DNA from: Marinifilaceae bacterium
Lineage (GTDB): Bacteria; Bacteroidota; Bacteroidia; Bacteroidales; Marinifilaceae
Direction of reading: 5' to 3'
DNA: 63,212 nt
Assembly: GCA_016744515.1 (NCBI GenBank)
Contig: JADGEF010000003.1
Span: 18,968-82,179 of the forward strand
The stretch's first letter is position 1, and every line of letters starts with the position of its first letter. Below, piece after piece: positions 57,101 to 63,212 of this stretch. A program made the position numbers and the translations under genes. The notes under the pieces were generated by a model. The model was not told where the DNA came from. It was given only the letters and a program-made list of their open reading frames with translations, and did not search any database.

Positions 57101-58586
57101 CATCGAGAGATAAGTTTTTGTATTCGTAGTTAAAGAAATTTATTTTACTGATATTCCCTTGCATTACACCCTGAGTCACATCTTTTGAAGTTGATCCTTT
57201 AAGAGCTATATTCATCGAAACCTTCCCAACCTTTTCCTGACTCAACAAATGTCCTAGATTAAAGTCATTGGTAGTAATGTCTCCAGTAAAACTTAGGTTG
57301 TTTTCTGTAAGACTTGGTTTAAGTAAGATGTCTGTTCTAATGTTTCCCTGATCAGTTTGGAAATCTCCATAAAAAACAAAGTCATTAATATAACCATTGA
57401 AATTTCCTTGGTAGTGTATAAGACCTAAATTGTCAAGTTGTTTAGGAAGCTTGATGTGATTGTCTTTATAGTTAGGAATATAAACATTTTCAATGTCAGA
57501 AATACTCGTAGTTAATTCTTTGAAATCAGCTTCTAGATATGAATCTTCAATTTTTGGAAGACCATTCATGTAGAATTGCCCTTTGAAACTAGTTTGATTA
57601 CCGTATAGAATATTGATATTGCGTCCTTTTAGATCGTATATGGTGCCATAAATGTGACCAGATAAGAAACCTGATTCTCTATAACCTAATAATCTATCGT
57701 TGAAATAAGCTAGATCTTCAAAGTTGATTTTTGATGATTTAACTTGAAAATCAAGTTTCATTTTCTTGGTAAATTGTCTCCAATAGCCTTGTCCGCTTTT
57801 ATAGTTAAGAAGTATATGGCGAGCAGAAACCTGACTTTTAGTTGAACTCATGGTCACATTTGACATTCCCCATTGAGTTGGCGTAATCCAGCAATGAGTT
57901 TTAAAATCTGTTAGAACAAAGCCTGATTTTTCGATGCAACTCATATGCTTCAAGTCGAAGTCAACAGAATCGCCAATGATCTTAATGTTACGAGCTTGAA
58001 GCTTTATTTTCGTAACATCAATATCGTCGTAATTCATTCCGAAAGCTTGTTTCTTAGCGTTTATAGTTATGAAGCTAAAATGAGAATTAACTAAATCGAG
58101 ATTAGAGATATTTATATCCCATGATTTTTTTAGTGCTGGTACGTCTTTAGGTTCTTTCTTTTTTGAAAGGGAATCAAGAAAAACCTGCAGGTTTTGCTTA
58201 CGATCTTTCCCTTCGTATAAGTTAAAGTAGGCTTTGTTTAAAATAAGCTTACCGATGTAAGCTTTTTTAGTTTTGAAGTTTATTGAATCAAGTTTTGATT
58301 TTAATTCGCCAACATACAATAAAGTATCTTGTTTATAGTCCTCAACATAAACGCCTTTTAGTATAATGCTTTTGAAAGGGGAAAAATTCACACCTTCTAT
58401 AGTTACAGGTGTATGAGCTTGTTCTGAAATTGATTTTGCGATTTTCTGACTAAGATAAGTCTGCACACGAGGACTCAAAAATATCATATAAGCCAATATG
58501 AGCACCATAATGATACTTGCTATGATCCAAATTGATATTTTGAGAAATTTTTTAATAGTTTTGTGCTTTTGAGTGCAGTTGCACAA
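54114..58586 (-). CDS. tamB: TamB-like translocation/assembly protein (DUF490)
   Basis: 1490 residues. One N-terminal membrane helix (about 17-38, ISIWIIASIIMVLILAYMIF) anchors a very long beta-rich protein spanning the periplasm, ending in the conserved TamB/DUF490 domain (about 1050-1480; FDLSNGGTIKWNGAPYSATIDI, ELLSNQLSNWLSKISNKFDVG). TamB-type proteins assist outer-membrane protein assembly or lipid transport between the membranes. The first Met codon here is TTG at 58584-58586; an ATT codon before it or another start is possible since no ATG occurs until residue 27. Divergent from tsaD, an adjacency I recall from other Bacteroidota. Confidence 0.92.
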   Translation of the reverse strand: MCNCTQKHKTIKKFLKISIWIIASIIMVLILAYMIFLSPRVQTYLSQKIAKSISEQAHTPVTIEGVNFSPFKSIILKGVYVEDYKQDTLLYVGELKSKLDSINFKTKKAYIGKLILNKAYFNLYEGKDRKQNLQVFLDSLSKKKEPKDVPALKKSWDINISNLDLVNSHFSFITINAKKQAFGMNYDDIDVTKIKLQARNIKIIGDSVDFDLKHMSCIEKSGFVLTDFKTHCWITPTQWGMSNVTMSSTKSQVSARHILLNYKSGQGYWRQFTKKMKLDFQVKSSKINFEDLAYFNDRLLGYRESGFLSGHIYGTIYDLKGRNINILYGNQTSFKGQFYMNGLPKIEDSYLEADFKELTTSISDIENVYIPNYKDNHIKLPKQLDNLGLIHYQGNFNGYINDFVFYGDFQTDQGNIRTDILLKPSLTENNLSFTGDITTNDFNLGHLLSQEKVGKVSMNIALKGSTSKDVTQGVMQGNISKINFFNYEYKNLSLDGYFADKHFDGKIALLDPNIEFDFTGKIDFSKETPEVNFQSNLKNAKLFPLHLNTKDELAELNLSLDANFTGDRFDNANGNILINGIEYKNGRGKFNLDEIKIDSKTTPELKQFDLKSDLADLNVKGNYELDKLVSSLSNMIYYYLPAYAPDSSYTKIDSTNNFEFDLLVKENSELTKLIYPKIVLAPQSQLSGKINAKEHSLNLKLDIPFLNYDSKSIEGIRVSLNTDNEKLNLKGRSDKLVFTESYNIFNLSHQIEAQNNQVKYDLNWNNWGAKTYSGSLAVIGTASSEQLNSDPKWNIDILPSTLILADSTWHISPSLIQIDSTSYSVKNFKISQDQQFFTIDGTVSSHTEDMIKCQIHDISLKNINTIYSNKSLGIDGNTRGYFQLSDFYGDRLTKADLVLDNLTFNKDTIGDFYLKSDWDKDEQKISIESYAIHNNKRELNIEGDYFHEADSINLSLSLDSMRMNVFRPYLKGNISKLEGHIGGFMQVEGPTSSPRFNGKLKFLNTSFKVDELQTNYTCNDSIIFAPQEIQFNNFKIYDSENNLAEIYGAVTLNNFENIDLDIALSTNNFKLLNTKITDNELLYGKAYMTGITHLFGSPDDIEIAIDAKTNKDTRIYIPLNKTGDIAESDFITFINSYETVEIVKEKYDIDLSGIKLNCNLEITPETDIQIIFDPKVGDILKANGSGNLKLGIDTKGDFNIYGNYTINTGSYLFTLQNVINKKFDLSNGGTIKWNGAPYSATIDINAVYNVKASLYDLLLNTPNVDSRKKIQVQCNMNLSQQISNPNIHFDIDFPSLDQQTQSMLEALFSTEDEMNKQILSLLVLNRFYTPEYMRSTDSEFENKNSSYAVGVTTSELLSNQLSNWLSKISNKFDVGFSYRPGDNVTSDEIEFALSTQIFDDKVTINGNLGTNSNQNQDNDIVGDFDVNIRLDQKGKLQMKAFTRSNEYLSDYASRNTQGVGIFYKEDFDTVSELFKKYLRFLRNDQKKKKN

Positions 58587-58670
58587 AATTAGATAAAAAG
58601 AAATAGAAAACAGCTAGTGAAAGTTGTGTTTATAGTCTTTTTCAATGTTTTTACGTTAATTTTTAATTTA

Positions 58671-59693
58671 ATGAGTATAACGATATTAGGAATTGAATCA
58701 TCATGTGATGATACATCGGCTTCGGTTTTGCGCGATGGCGTGATTCATTCTAACATTACTGCCACTCAAACAGTGCATATGGCTTACGGTGGAGTTGTGC
58801 CAGAATTGGCATCACGTGCCCATCAGCAAAATATAATCCCAGTTGTTGATCAAGCTTTGAAAAAAGCTAATGTAACTGCCGATGAAATTGATGCCGTTGC
58901 TTTTACAAGAGGTCCAGGATTATTAGGCTCTTTGATGGTTGGCACCTCTTTTGCTAAGGGATTTGCTCTATCCAAAAATATTCCACTTATTGAGGTGAAT
59001 CACTTAAAGGCACATATTCTAGCTCATTTTATTGATGATTTGAAAAATACTTACGATCACCCTAATTTTCCTTTTATAGCACTTTTAGTTTCTGGAGGTA
59101 ATTCGCAAATTATAGTTGTGAAAAATCATATGGATATGGAAGTCATCGGTGAAACCATTGATGATGCGGCAGGTGAAGCTTTTGATAAATGTGCAAAAGT
59201 GATCGGAATACCTTACCCAGGTGGGCCCGTGATTGACAAGCGTGCTAAAGAAGGAAATCCGTTGGCTTTCGAATTTAATAAACCAAAAATACAAGGACTA
59301 AACTACAGTTTTAGTGGATTGAAGACCTCATTTTTATATCTCATTCGCGATAAGGTGAAGGAGAATCCTAACTTTATTGAGGAGAATATGAATGATATTT
59401 GTGCATCCATTCAATATACGATAGTTGATGTACTAATGAATAAAGTAAAACGTGCAGTTCGGGAAACTGGAATAACAGAAGTGGCTATTGCTGGAGGTGT
59501 CTCTGCCAATTCAGGACTTCAGAATGCGTTGAAGGAAGCTGCAGTTAAGCATAGGTGGACAGTATACATTCCACAGCTTGGTTATTCACTTGATAATGCT
59601 GCAATGGTTGCAATAACGGGATATTTTAAATATCTGAAAAAAGATTTTGTGGAACAGGATACAGCGCCATTTGCACGAATGACGATAAAATAA
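58671..59693 (+). CDS. tsaD: tRNA N6-adenosine threonylcarbamoyltransferase TsaD
   Basis: 340 residues from the ATG at 58671. A GTG-initiated extension to 58617 adds 18 hydrophobic residues that TsaD does not have. Universal enzyme that transfers the threonylcarbamoyl group to A37 of ANN-decoding tRNAs. Motifs are ILGIESSCDDTSASVL, GGVVPELASRAHQQNI, the metal-binding EVNHLKAHILAHF (H-x-x-x-H), ALLVSGGNSQI, AAGEAFDKCAKVIGIPYPGGP and VAIAGGVSANSGLQ. Partner genes tsaB and tsaE are not in the window. Confidence 0.97.
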   Translation: MSITILGIESSCDDTSASVLRDGVIHSNITATQTVHMAYGGVVPELASRAHQQNIIPVVDQALKKANVTADEIDAVAFTRGPGLLGSLMVGTSFAKGFALSKNIPLIEVNHLKAHILAHFIDDLKNTYDHPNFPFIALLVSGGNSQIIVVKNHMDMEVIGETIDDAAGEAFDKCAKVIGIPYPGGPVIDKRAKEGNPLAFEFNKPKIQGLNYSFSGLKTSFLYLIRDKVKENPNFIEENMNDICASIQYTIVDVLMNKVKRAVRETGITEVAIAGGVSANSGLQNALKEAAVKHRWTVYIPQLGYSLDNAAMVAITGYFKYLKKDFVEQDTAPFARMTIK

Positions 59694-59694
59694 A

Positions 59695-59734
59695 AAAGAA
59701 CAGCTTTGAAGAATATTTCAAGGCTGTTTTTTTC
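59695..59734. terminator. Bidirectional terminator after tsaD
   Basis: AACAGCTTTGAA (59699-59710) pairs with TTCAAGGCTGTT (59717-59728), one G-T pair, 6-nt loop, flanked by A-run and T-run. Serves convergent genes. Confidence 0.88.
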
Positions 59735-59740
59735 CTAATT

Positions 59741-60190
59741 TTATTCTGAAGCTATATTTAGATACCCTTTTAAAACTAATATAGCTTCATCAGAGAAATC
59801 TTTGAGTGATAGTCTATACTCATCTTGTTCTTTAGTAATAATGATCAATTCGTGATTAACGATTTTAAATTCTTTGATATCTACTCGGTATATTTTTGTT
59901 CTGGTTTTTAACCACCCATACTTGTATTTTATTCTTCTTGAATTAATTCTTAAATATTCTCGAGGATACATGAACTTACAGCCTAAAAGGATTCCAAGCG
60001 TGTAAATTAATGCGATGATAACTACAAATGGAGCAAAATATTTACAGAGAGGTATGATCTCTAAATATCTAACAAAAAAATACAATACAACTGCCGTGAT
60101 AACAAAAGCAATACCAACAGCTAACTGTTTGCTCTTACCATTAAGTTCTTTAATCTTATGACTTCGGATATCGTATTCGAATTGAAGCAT
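59741..60190 (-). CDS. Small membrane protein with PH-like C-terminal region
   Basis: 149 residues. Two adjacent membrane helices (about 24-42 and 51-70) are followed by a soluble part of about 75 residues with a beta-rich pattern (YLRINSRRIKYKYGWLKTRTKIYRVDIKEFKIVNHELIIIT), which looks like the small bacterial PH-like domain in membrane proteins of unknown function. No catalytic residues are seen. The CYTH gene upstream is 68 bases away and may be co-transcribed. Confidence 0.8.
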   Translation of the reverse strand: MLQFEYDIRSHKIKELNGKSKQLAVGIAFVITAVVLYFFVRYLEIIPLCKYFAPFVVIIALIYTLGILLGCKFMYPREYLRINSRRIKYKYGWLKTRTKIYRVDIKEFKIVNHELIIITKEQDEYRLSLKDFSDEAILVLKGYLNIASE

Positions 60191-60258
60191 AGCATATTGA
60201 TTTAAGATTTAACTCAAGTTAATCAAAAATGAATCAACATAAAAACCTTTGCTTAAAA

Positions 60259-60804
60259 TCAATCCTTTTCAATCAAAATTTGAGAGAATAAATTGTTACG
60301 TTGAATCATATCCGAATAGGAGTCAGATATGAAATCCTTGGCATTTATTTGTAGCAATTTTATATAGAAATTACATTGTTCTTGAAGCTTGTTTTTAGTT
60401 AGATCATTATCCTTGTTCGAAGCTTCAATTTCTACGAATGTACCTAGATCTTTTACAGTGTCAAGGTGAAATTTTACGTTCTCAATAAAATAGATTTCTC
60501 GATCTTTCTCAACTGTACACTTGTTACCGATTGCTACTTCCAGTATAGATTTTAGGTTAGAATCTTGCTCAGTCTTATAGAGAGTGAATTTACTTTCTTT
60601 ACTACCTTGAGTATTTTCTCTTTCGTAGTGAATTAGGCTATTTCCAATATTCCCTTCACGTAGTTTTAAACGTCCCTTTTTAGAATCAAAATAAGTATCA
60701 ATTTGATGATCTGTACCTTTGTATTCAGCATTCTTATTTTTAAGAATATCTCTTACTTTATTTAAATAGCGACATTGAGCTTTGATTTCTATATTTATTG
60801 GCAT
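60259..60804 (-). CDS. CYTH-domain phosphohydrolase/cyclase-like protein
   Basis: 181 residues. CYTH proteins bind triphosphate compounds in a beta-barrel tunnel; members include class IV adenylate cyclase and thiamine triphosphatase. The N-terminal signature is N-I-E-I-K (residues 4-8), the CyaB-like form of ExExK. Other charged strands are YFDSKKGRLKLREG, HYERENTQGSKESKFTLYKT, KDREIYFIENVKFHLDTVKDLGTFVEIEAS. The pattern, especially LGTFVEIE, is typical. Substrate unknown; it does not resemble the polyphosphate-cleaving VTC type. Confidence 0.88.
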   Translation of the reverse strand: MPINIEIKAQCRYLNKVRDILKNKNAEYKGTDHQIDTYFDSKKGRLKLREGNIGNSLIHYERENTQGSKESKFTLYKTEQDSNLKSILEVAIGNKCTVEKDREIYFIENVKFHLDTVKDLGTFVEIEASNKDNDLTKNKLQEQCNFYIKLLQINAKDFISDSYSDMIQRNNLFSQILIEKD

Positions 60805-60867
60805 GGCTTATTTTGAATAGATTTAAGATTCAAAAGTAGAGATAAATCTGTTATGGTCGAGACTTAT

Positions 60868-61437
60868 TTAATTTTGTGAATGTAAGAGTTCATTAATTTT
60901 TTCAGCAATATCATGCAGTGGCGTTATAAATTGTGGCTTTGCTATTTTATTTGCTGCAGAAGGCATAATTTGAGCAATAGCATTTTCTGGATTTTCAACA
61001 ATACACATACCACCTAAATCATTGATTTGTAATAAACCATAGGCGCCATCGTGATTTAAGCCTGAAAGAACGACACCGATAAGTTTTTGTTTGTAGCACC
61101 ACGCTGCAGTTTCAAACAAAACATCTATTGATGGTCTAGAATGGTTAACTTTTGGATCTGTAGATAATGAAAAACTTTCATCAGCTTCAATTAATAGATG
61201 GTAATTTGGCGGTGCAAAATATACCGTTCCTGTTGAGATTCGTTCTTTGTCTTCAGCTTCTTTTACATGCAATTGGCTTATTTCATTAAGATACCTAATA
61301 AATGAATCGTTTTGATTTTCCCCAATGTGGAGCACAACGATTACTGCCAAAGGGAAACCCTTTGGAAACTGAGGAATAATTGCTTTTAGAGCTTCTAGTC
61401 CTCCAAACGAGGTTCCAATTACTAAAGCTTTATACAT
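60868..61437 (-). CDS. cheB: CheB-type protein-glutamate methylesterase domain, receiver-less
   Basis: 189 residues consisting only of the catalytic domain. The Ser-His-Asp triad is present: S10 in GTSFGG, H37 in VVLHIGE and D130 in SGLNHDGA; HSRPSIDVLFETAA is a family motif. Classic CheB has an N-terminal phosphorylation-receiver domain, missing here. It overlaps cheR by 16 bases and follows a hybrid kinase, with no chemoreceptor, cheA or cheW in the window, so this module probably regulates something other than flagellar chemotaxis, with the receiver function carried by the kinase gene upstream. Confidence 0.93.
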   Translation of the reverse strand: MYKALVIGTSFGGLEALKAIIPQFPKGFPLAVIVVLHIGENQNDSFIRYLNEISQLHVKEAEDKERISTGTVYFAPPNYHLLIEADESFSLSTDPKVNHSRPSIDVLFETAAWCYKQKLIGVVLSGLNHDGAYGLLQINDLGGMCIVENPENAIAQIMPSAANKIAKPQFITPLHDIAEKINELLHSQN

Positions 61438-62288
61438 GATTTACTCAAGCTTTTTTTATAGATTTTTTGTTTTTCATCAATATCTGCAAAACAATTCTCT
61501 TTAGCCGTGAATTTTAAGCTTTCCTTTGATCCTAAACACAAATGTCCACTAGATGAGAGACTGTCATAAAAAAGGTTAATTACCTTGTTTTGAAGATCAC
61601 GATTAAAATAAATAAGGACATTTCTGCAAATAATTAGATCTATTTCTGCAAAAACAGAATCAGTAACTAGATTGTGATCAGCAAAAACAACTTTCTTAAC
61701 TAGAGATTGGTCTAATTTAATAGAACCATATTTCATTGTGTAGAAATCGGATAGTTTTGACTTTCCTCCAGACTTTTCGTAGTTCCTTTCAAAATGTTCT
61801 AAATCACGAATAGGATAGATACCTTGCTTGGCAATTTCTAGAACTTTTCGGTTAAAATCTGTTGCATATATCTGGCAACGTTTAAGAATGCCTTCTTCTC
61901 TTAATAGAATAGCAAATGAATAGACTTCTTCGCCTGTTGAGCAGCCTGCATGCCAAATTTTAATAAATGGATAAGTCCGTAAAATTGGAACTACATTCTC
62001 TCGAAATGAGGAATAGAACTCAGGATCGCGAAACATTTCCGTTACATTAATTGACAAATCCTCAAGCAATTCAATGAAAAAGTCTTTCTCTCGCAAAACC
62101 TTATCTTGCAGCTGAGATACACTTTCTAAATTGCTAATAGCTAATCGGTGAACCAATCGTCTTTTTATATGCGAACGAGAATATTTACGAAAATCATATC
62201 CATATTTTTGATAGATAGCTTCGAGAATTAATGGTATTTCGAGATCGATATTCTCAAATTTTTCAATTTTATTTTGATTACTCGCCAT
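61422..62288 (-). CDS. cheR: CheR-type protein-glutamate methyltransferase
   Basis: 288 residues. N-terminal helical domain (about 15-80; KYGYDFRKYSRSHIKRRLVHRLA) and SAM-binding domain with FIKIWHAGCSTGEEVYSFAI (motif I), QIYATDFNRKVLEIAKQGIYP, NLVTDSVFAEIDLIICRNVLIYF and HLCLGSKESL. It methylates glutamates in receptor signalling helices in the known systems. Its ATG lies one base after the stop of the hybrid kinase gene, and its end overlaps cheB, so the three are translationally linked. Confidence 0.94.
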   Translation of the reverse strand: MASNQNKIEKFENIDLEIPLILEAIYQKYGYDFRKYSRSHIKRRLVHRLAISNLESVSQLQDKVLREKDFFIELLEDLSINVTEMFRDPEFYSSFRENVVPILRTYPFIKIWHAGCSTGEEVYSFAILLREEGILKRCQIYATDFNRKVLEIAKQGIYPIRDLEHFERNYEKSGGKSKLSDFYTMKYGSIKLDQSLVKKVVFADHNLVTDSVFAEIDLIICRNVLIYFNRDLQNKVINLFYDSLSSSGHLCLGSKESLKFTAKENCFADIDEKQKIYKKSLSKSCIKL

Positions 62289-62289
62289 C

Positions 62290-63212
62290 CTAATGAAGCG
62301 TTTTGATTCCTTTACTCAAAACTTCCATTAAACCATCCTGTTTAAAAGGTTTGCTTATAAAATTATTCATGCCTGCATCTAAACACTTCTGTTTGTCATC
62401 GGATGATGCGTTTGCTGTGAGAGCAATTATATAAGTTGAGTTGTCGATATTTTCATTGGCTTCAAAGCTTCTTATTTTTTGTGACGCATTTAATCCATCG
62501 AGAACAGGCATTTGCATGTCCATAAGAATAATATCGTATCTCTTTTCTTTATGCATCTGAAGAGCTTCTAGTCCATTTTTTGCCACATCACAAGTTAAGC
62601 CAAGGTGACGAAGAGTTAAAACTGCAACTTTTTGATTAATTGGATTGTCTTCTGCAACAAGAATTGTAATTTCTTGCGGTAGCTCCATATTATTGTTAGG
62701 ACTTGTTGTCATTTTTTGTTCTTTATATTTGAATTTAAGTTCAAACATGAATTCCGACCCCACATCTTGTTTACTTTGGAGGGTTATTTTCCCTCCCATT
62801 AAATTGGTTAAATTTTTTGAGATTGCTAAGCCAAGGCCCGTTCCTCCATATTGCCTTGAGATAGAGCTGTCAGATTGAGTAAATTCTTGGAATAAGGTGT
62901 TTTGTGCTTTTTCAGGAATTCCAATTCCAGTATCTTTTATGGAGAATAATAAAGATACCCACTCTTTATTTTTTTCTAATAATTTGATAGAAACTTGCAC
63001 GGCGCCTTTCAATGTAAATTTCACTGCATTATTGGTTAAATTCATTATAATTTGATTCAACCTAAAGGAGTCGCCAACTAGAACTTCTGGGACATCTTTT
63101 TCTATATCTATACTGAAATCAATTCCTTTTTCAACAGCTCTGAAGTTGAGCAGTTGGTATATTGTATCGCATAATTTACGAATGTCAAAATCTATGCATT
63201 CTAAATCGATTT
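62290..63212 (-). CDS. Hybrid sensor histidine kinase/response regulator, N-terminus beyond window
   Basis: The frame is open to the window end, so the gene is incomplete at its 5' side (only 306 residues seen). The first residues DFDIRKLCDTIYQLLNFRAV lie after the dimerization helix. The ATPase domain has the N-box NQIIMNLTNNAVKFT, G1 DTGIGIP and G2 GGTGLGLAI. A receiver domain follows (about the last 125 residues) with phosphoacceptor Asp in IILMDMQMPVLDG, acidic pocket VAEDNP and the switch Lys in FISKPFK. No HPt or output domain follows. Sensor domains are not visible. It probably phosphorylates its own receiver and works with the CheR and CheB downstream. Confidence 0.93.
   Translation of the reverse strand, partial: IDLECIDFDIRKLCDTIYQLLNFRAVEKGIDFSIDIEKDVPEVLVGDSFRLNQIIMNLTNNAVKFTLKGAVQVSIKLLEKNKEWVSLLFSIKDTGIGIPEKAQNTLFQEFTQSDSSISRQYGGTGLGLAISKNLTNLMGGKITLQSKQDVGSEFMFELKFKYKEQKMTTSPNNNMELPQEITILVAEDNPINQKVAVLTLRHLGLTCDVAKNGLEALQMHKEKRYDIILMDMQMPVLDGLNASQKIRSFEANENIDNSTYIIALTANASSDDKQKCLDAGMNNFISKPFKQDGLMEVLSKGIKTLH

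Overview
The window is AT-rich DNA from a member of the Bacteroidota. Evidence: two SusC/SusD pairs, FecI/FecR-type ECF regulation, TAnnTTTG-like promoter boxes, DUF3127, TamB next to tsaD, and many S-layer-free lipoprotein signals. A marine or anaerobic Bacteroidales/Marinilabiliales-like bacterium is my inference from gene style; no rRNA is present to prove it.

Region 1 (1-33.5 kb, + strand) is a large polysaccharide utilization locus (PUL). It begins with a 5'-truncated susC plus susD and a terminator. An ECF sigma/FecR pair follows, driving a second susC (with an STN signalling domain) and susD. Then come the enzymes: GH16 lipoprotein, GH29 fucosidase, GH20, GH110 alpha-galactosidase, GH2 beta-galactosidase, two more GH20 lipoproteins and three S1 sulfatases. 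A decayed fourth sulfatase lies between the last two sulfatases, next to a 135-bp MITE-like insertion. An M64 metallopeptidase closes the block. Together the enzymes would cut internally (GH16), remove sulfate, fucose and alpha-1,3-galactose caps, then trim Gal-HexNAc chains by alternating GH2 and GH20. The likely substrate is a sulfated, fucosylated, alpha-Gal-capped animal glycan (mucin-type O-glycan or poly-LacNAc/keratan-sulfate-like), with the peptidase possibly attacking the protein core.

Region 2 (33.5-47.4 kb) is mixed housekeeping. It holds a DUF6249 membrane protein divergent from a second ECF sigma factor with a two-TM partner. The intergenic region between them has three matching TGYAAC-N16/17-CGTC promoter candidates. 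Next are DUF3127 (with an SSB-like acidic tail), a cluster of three peptidyl-prolyl isomerases, MnmD, MATE, DinB, a 5'-nucleotidase split over two genes, a second copy of the MITE-like element, a CDF transporter, a DMT transporter, an S24/XRE self-cleaving-type repressor and two paralogous small membrane proteins.

Region 3 (47.4-63.2 kb) holds glyA, a TSUP transporter, an exbB-exbD-tonB operon (which can energize SusC transporters), nhaD, and tamB divergent from tsaD. After two small genes (a membrane protein and a CYTH protein), the window ends in a minus-strand signalling operon: hybrid histidine kinase (truncated by the window end), CheR and a receiver-less CheB.

The most notable non-coding signals are the paired hairpins between fecR and susC, the alternating-hairpin module between susD and GH16, the three matched ECF promoters, and a family of short palindromic intergenic elements with ATAGATNNTGAGA-like ends.
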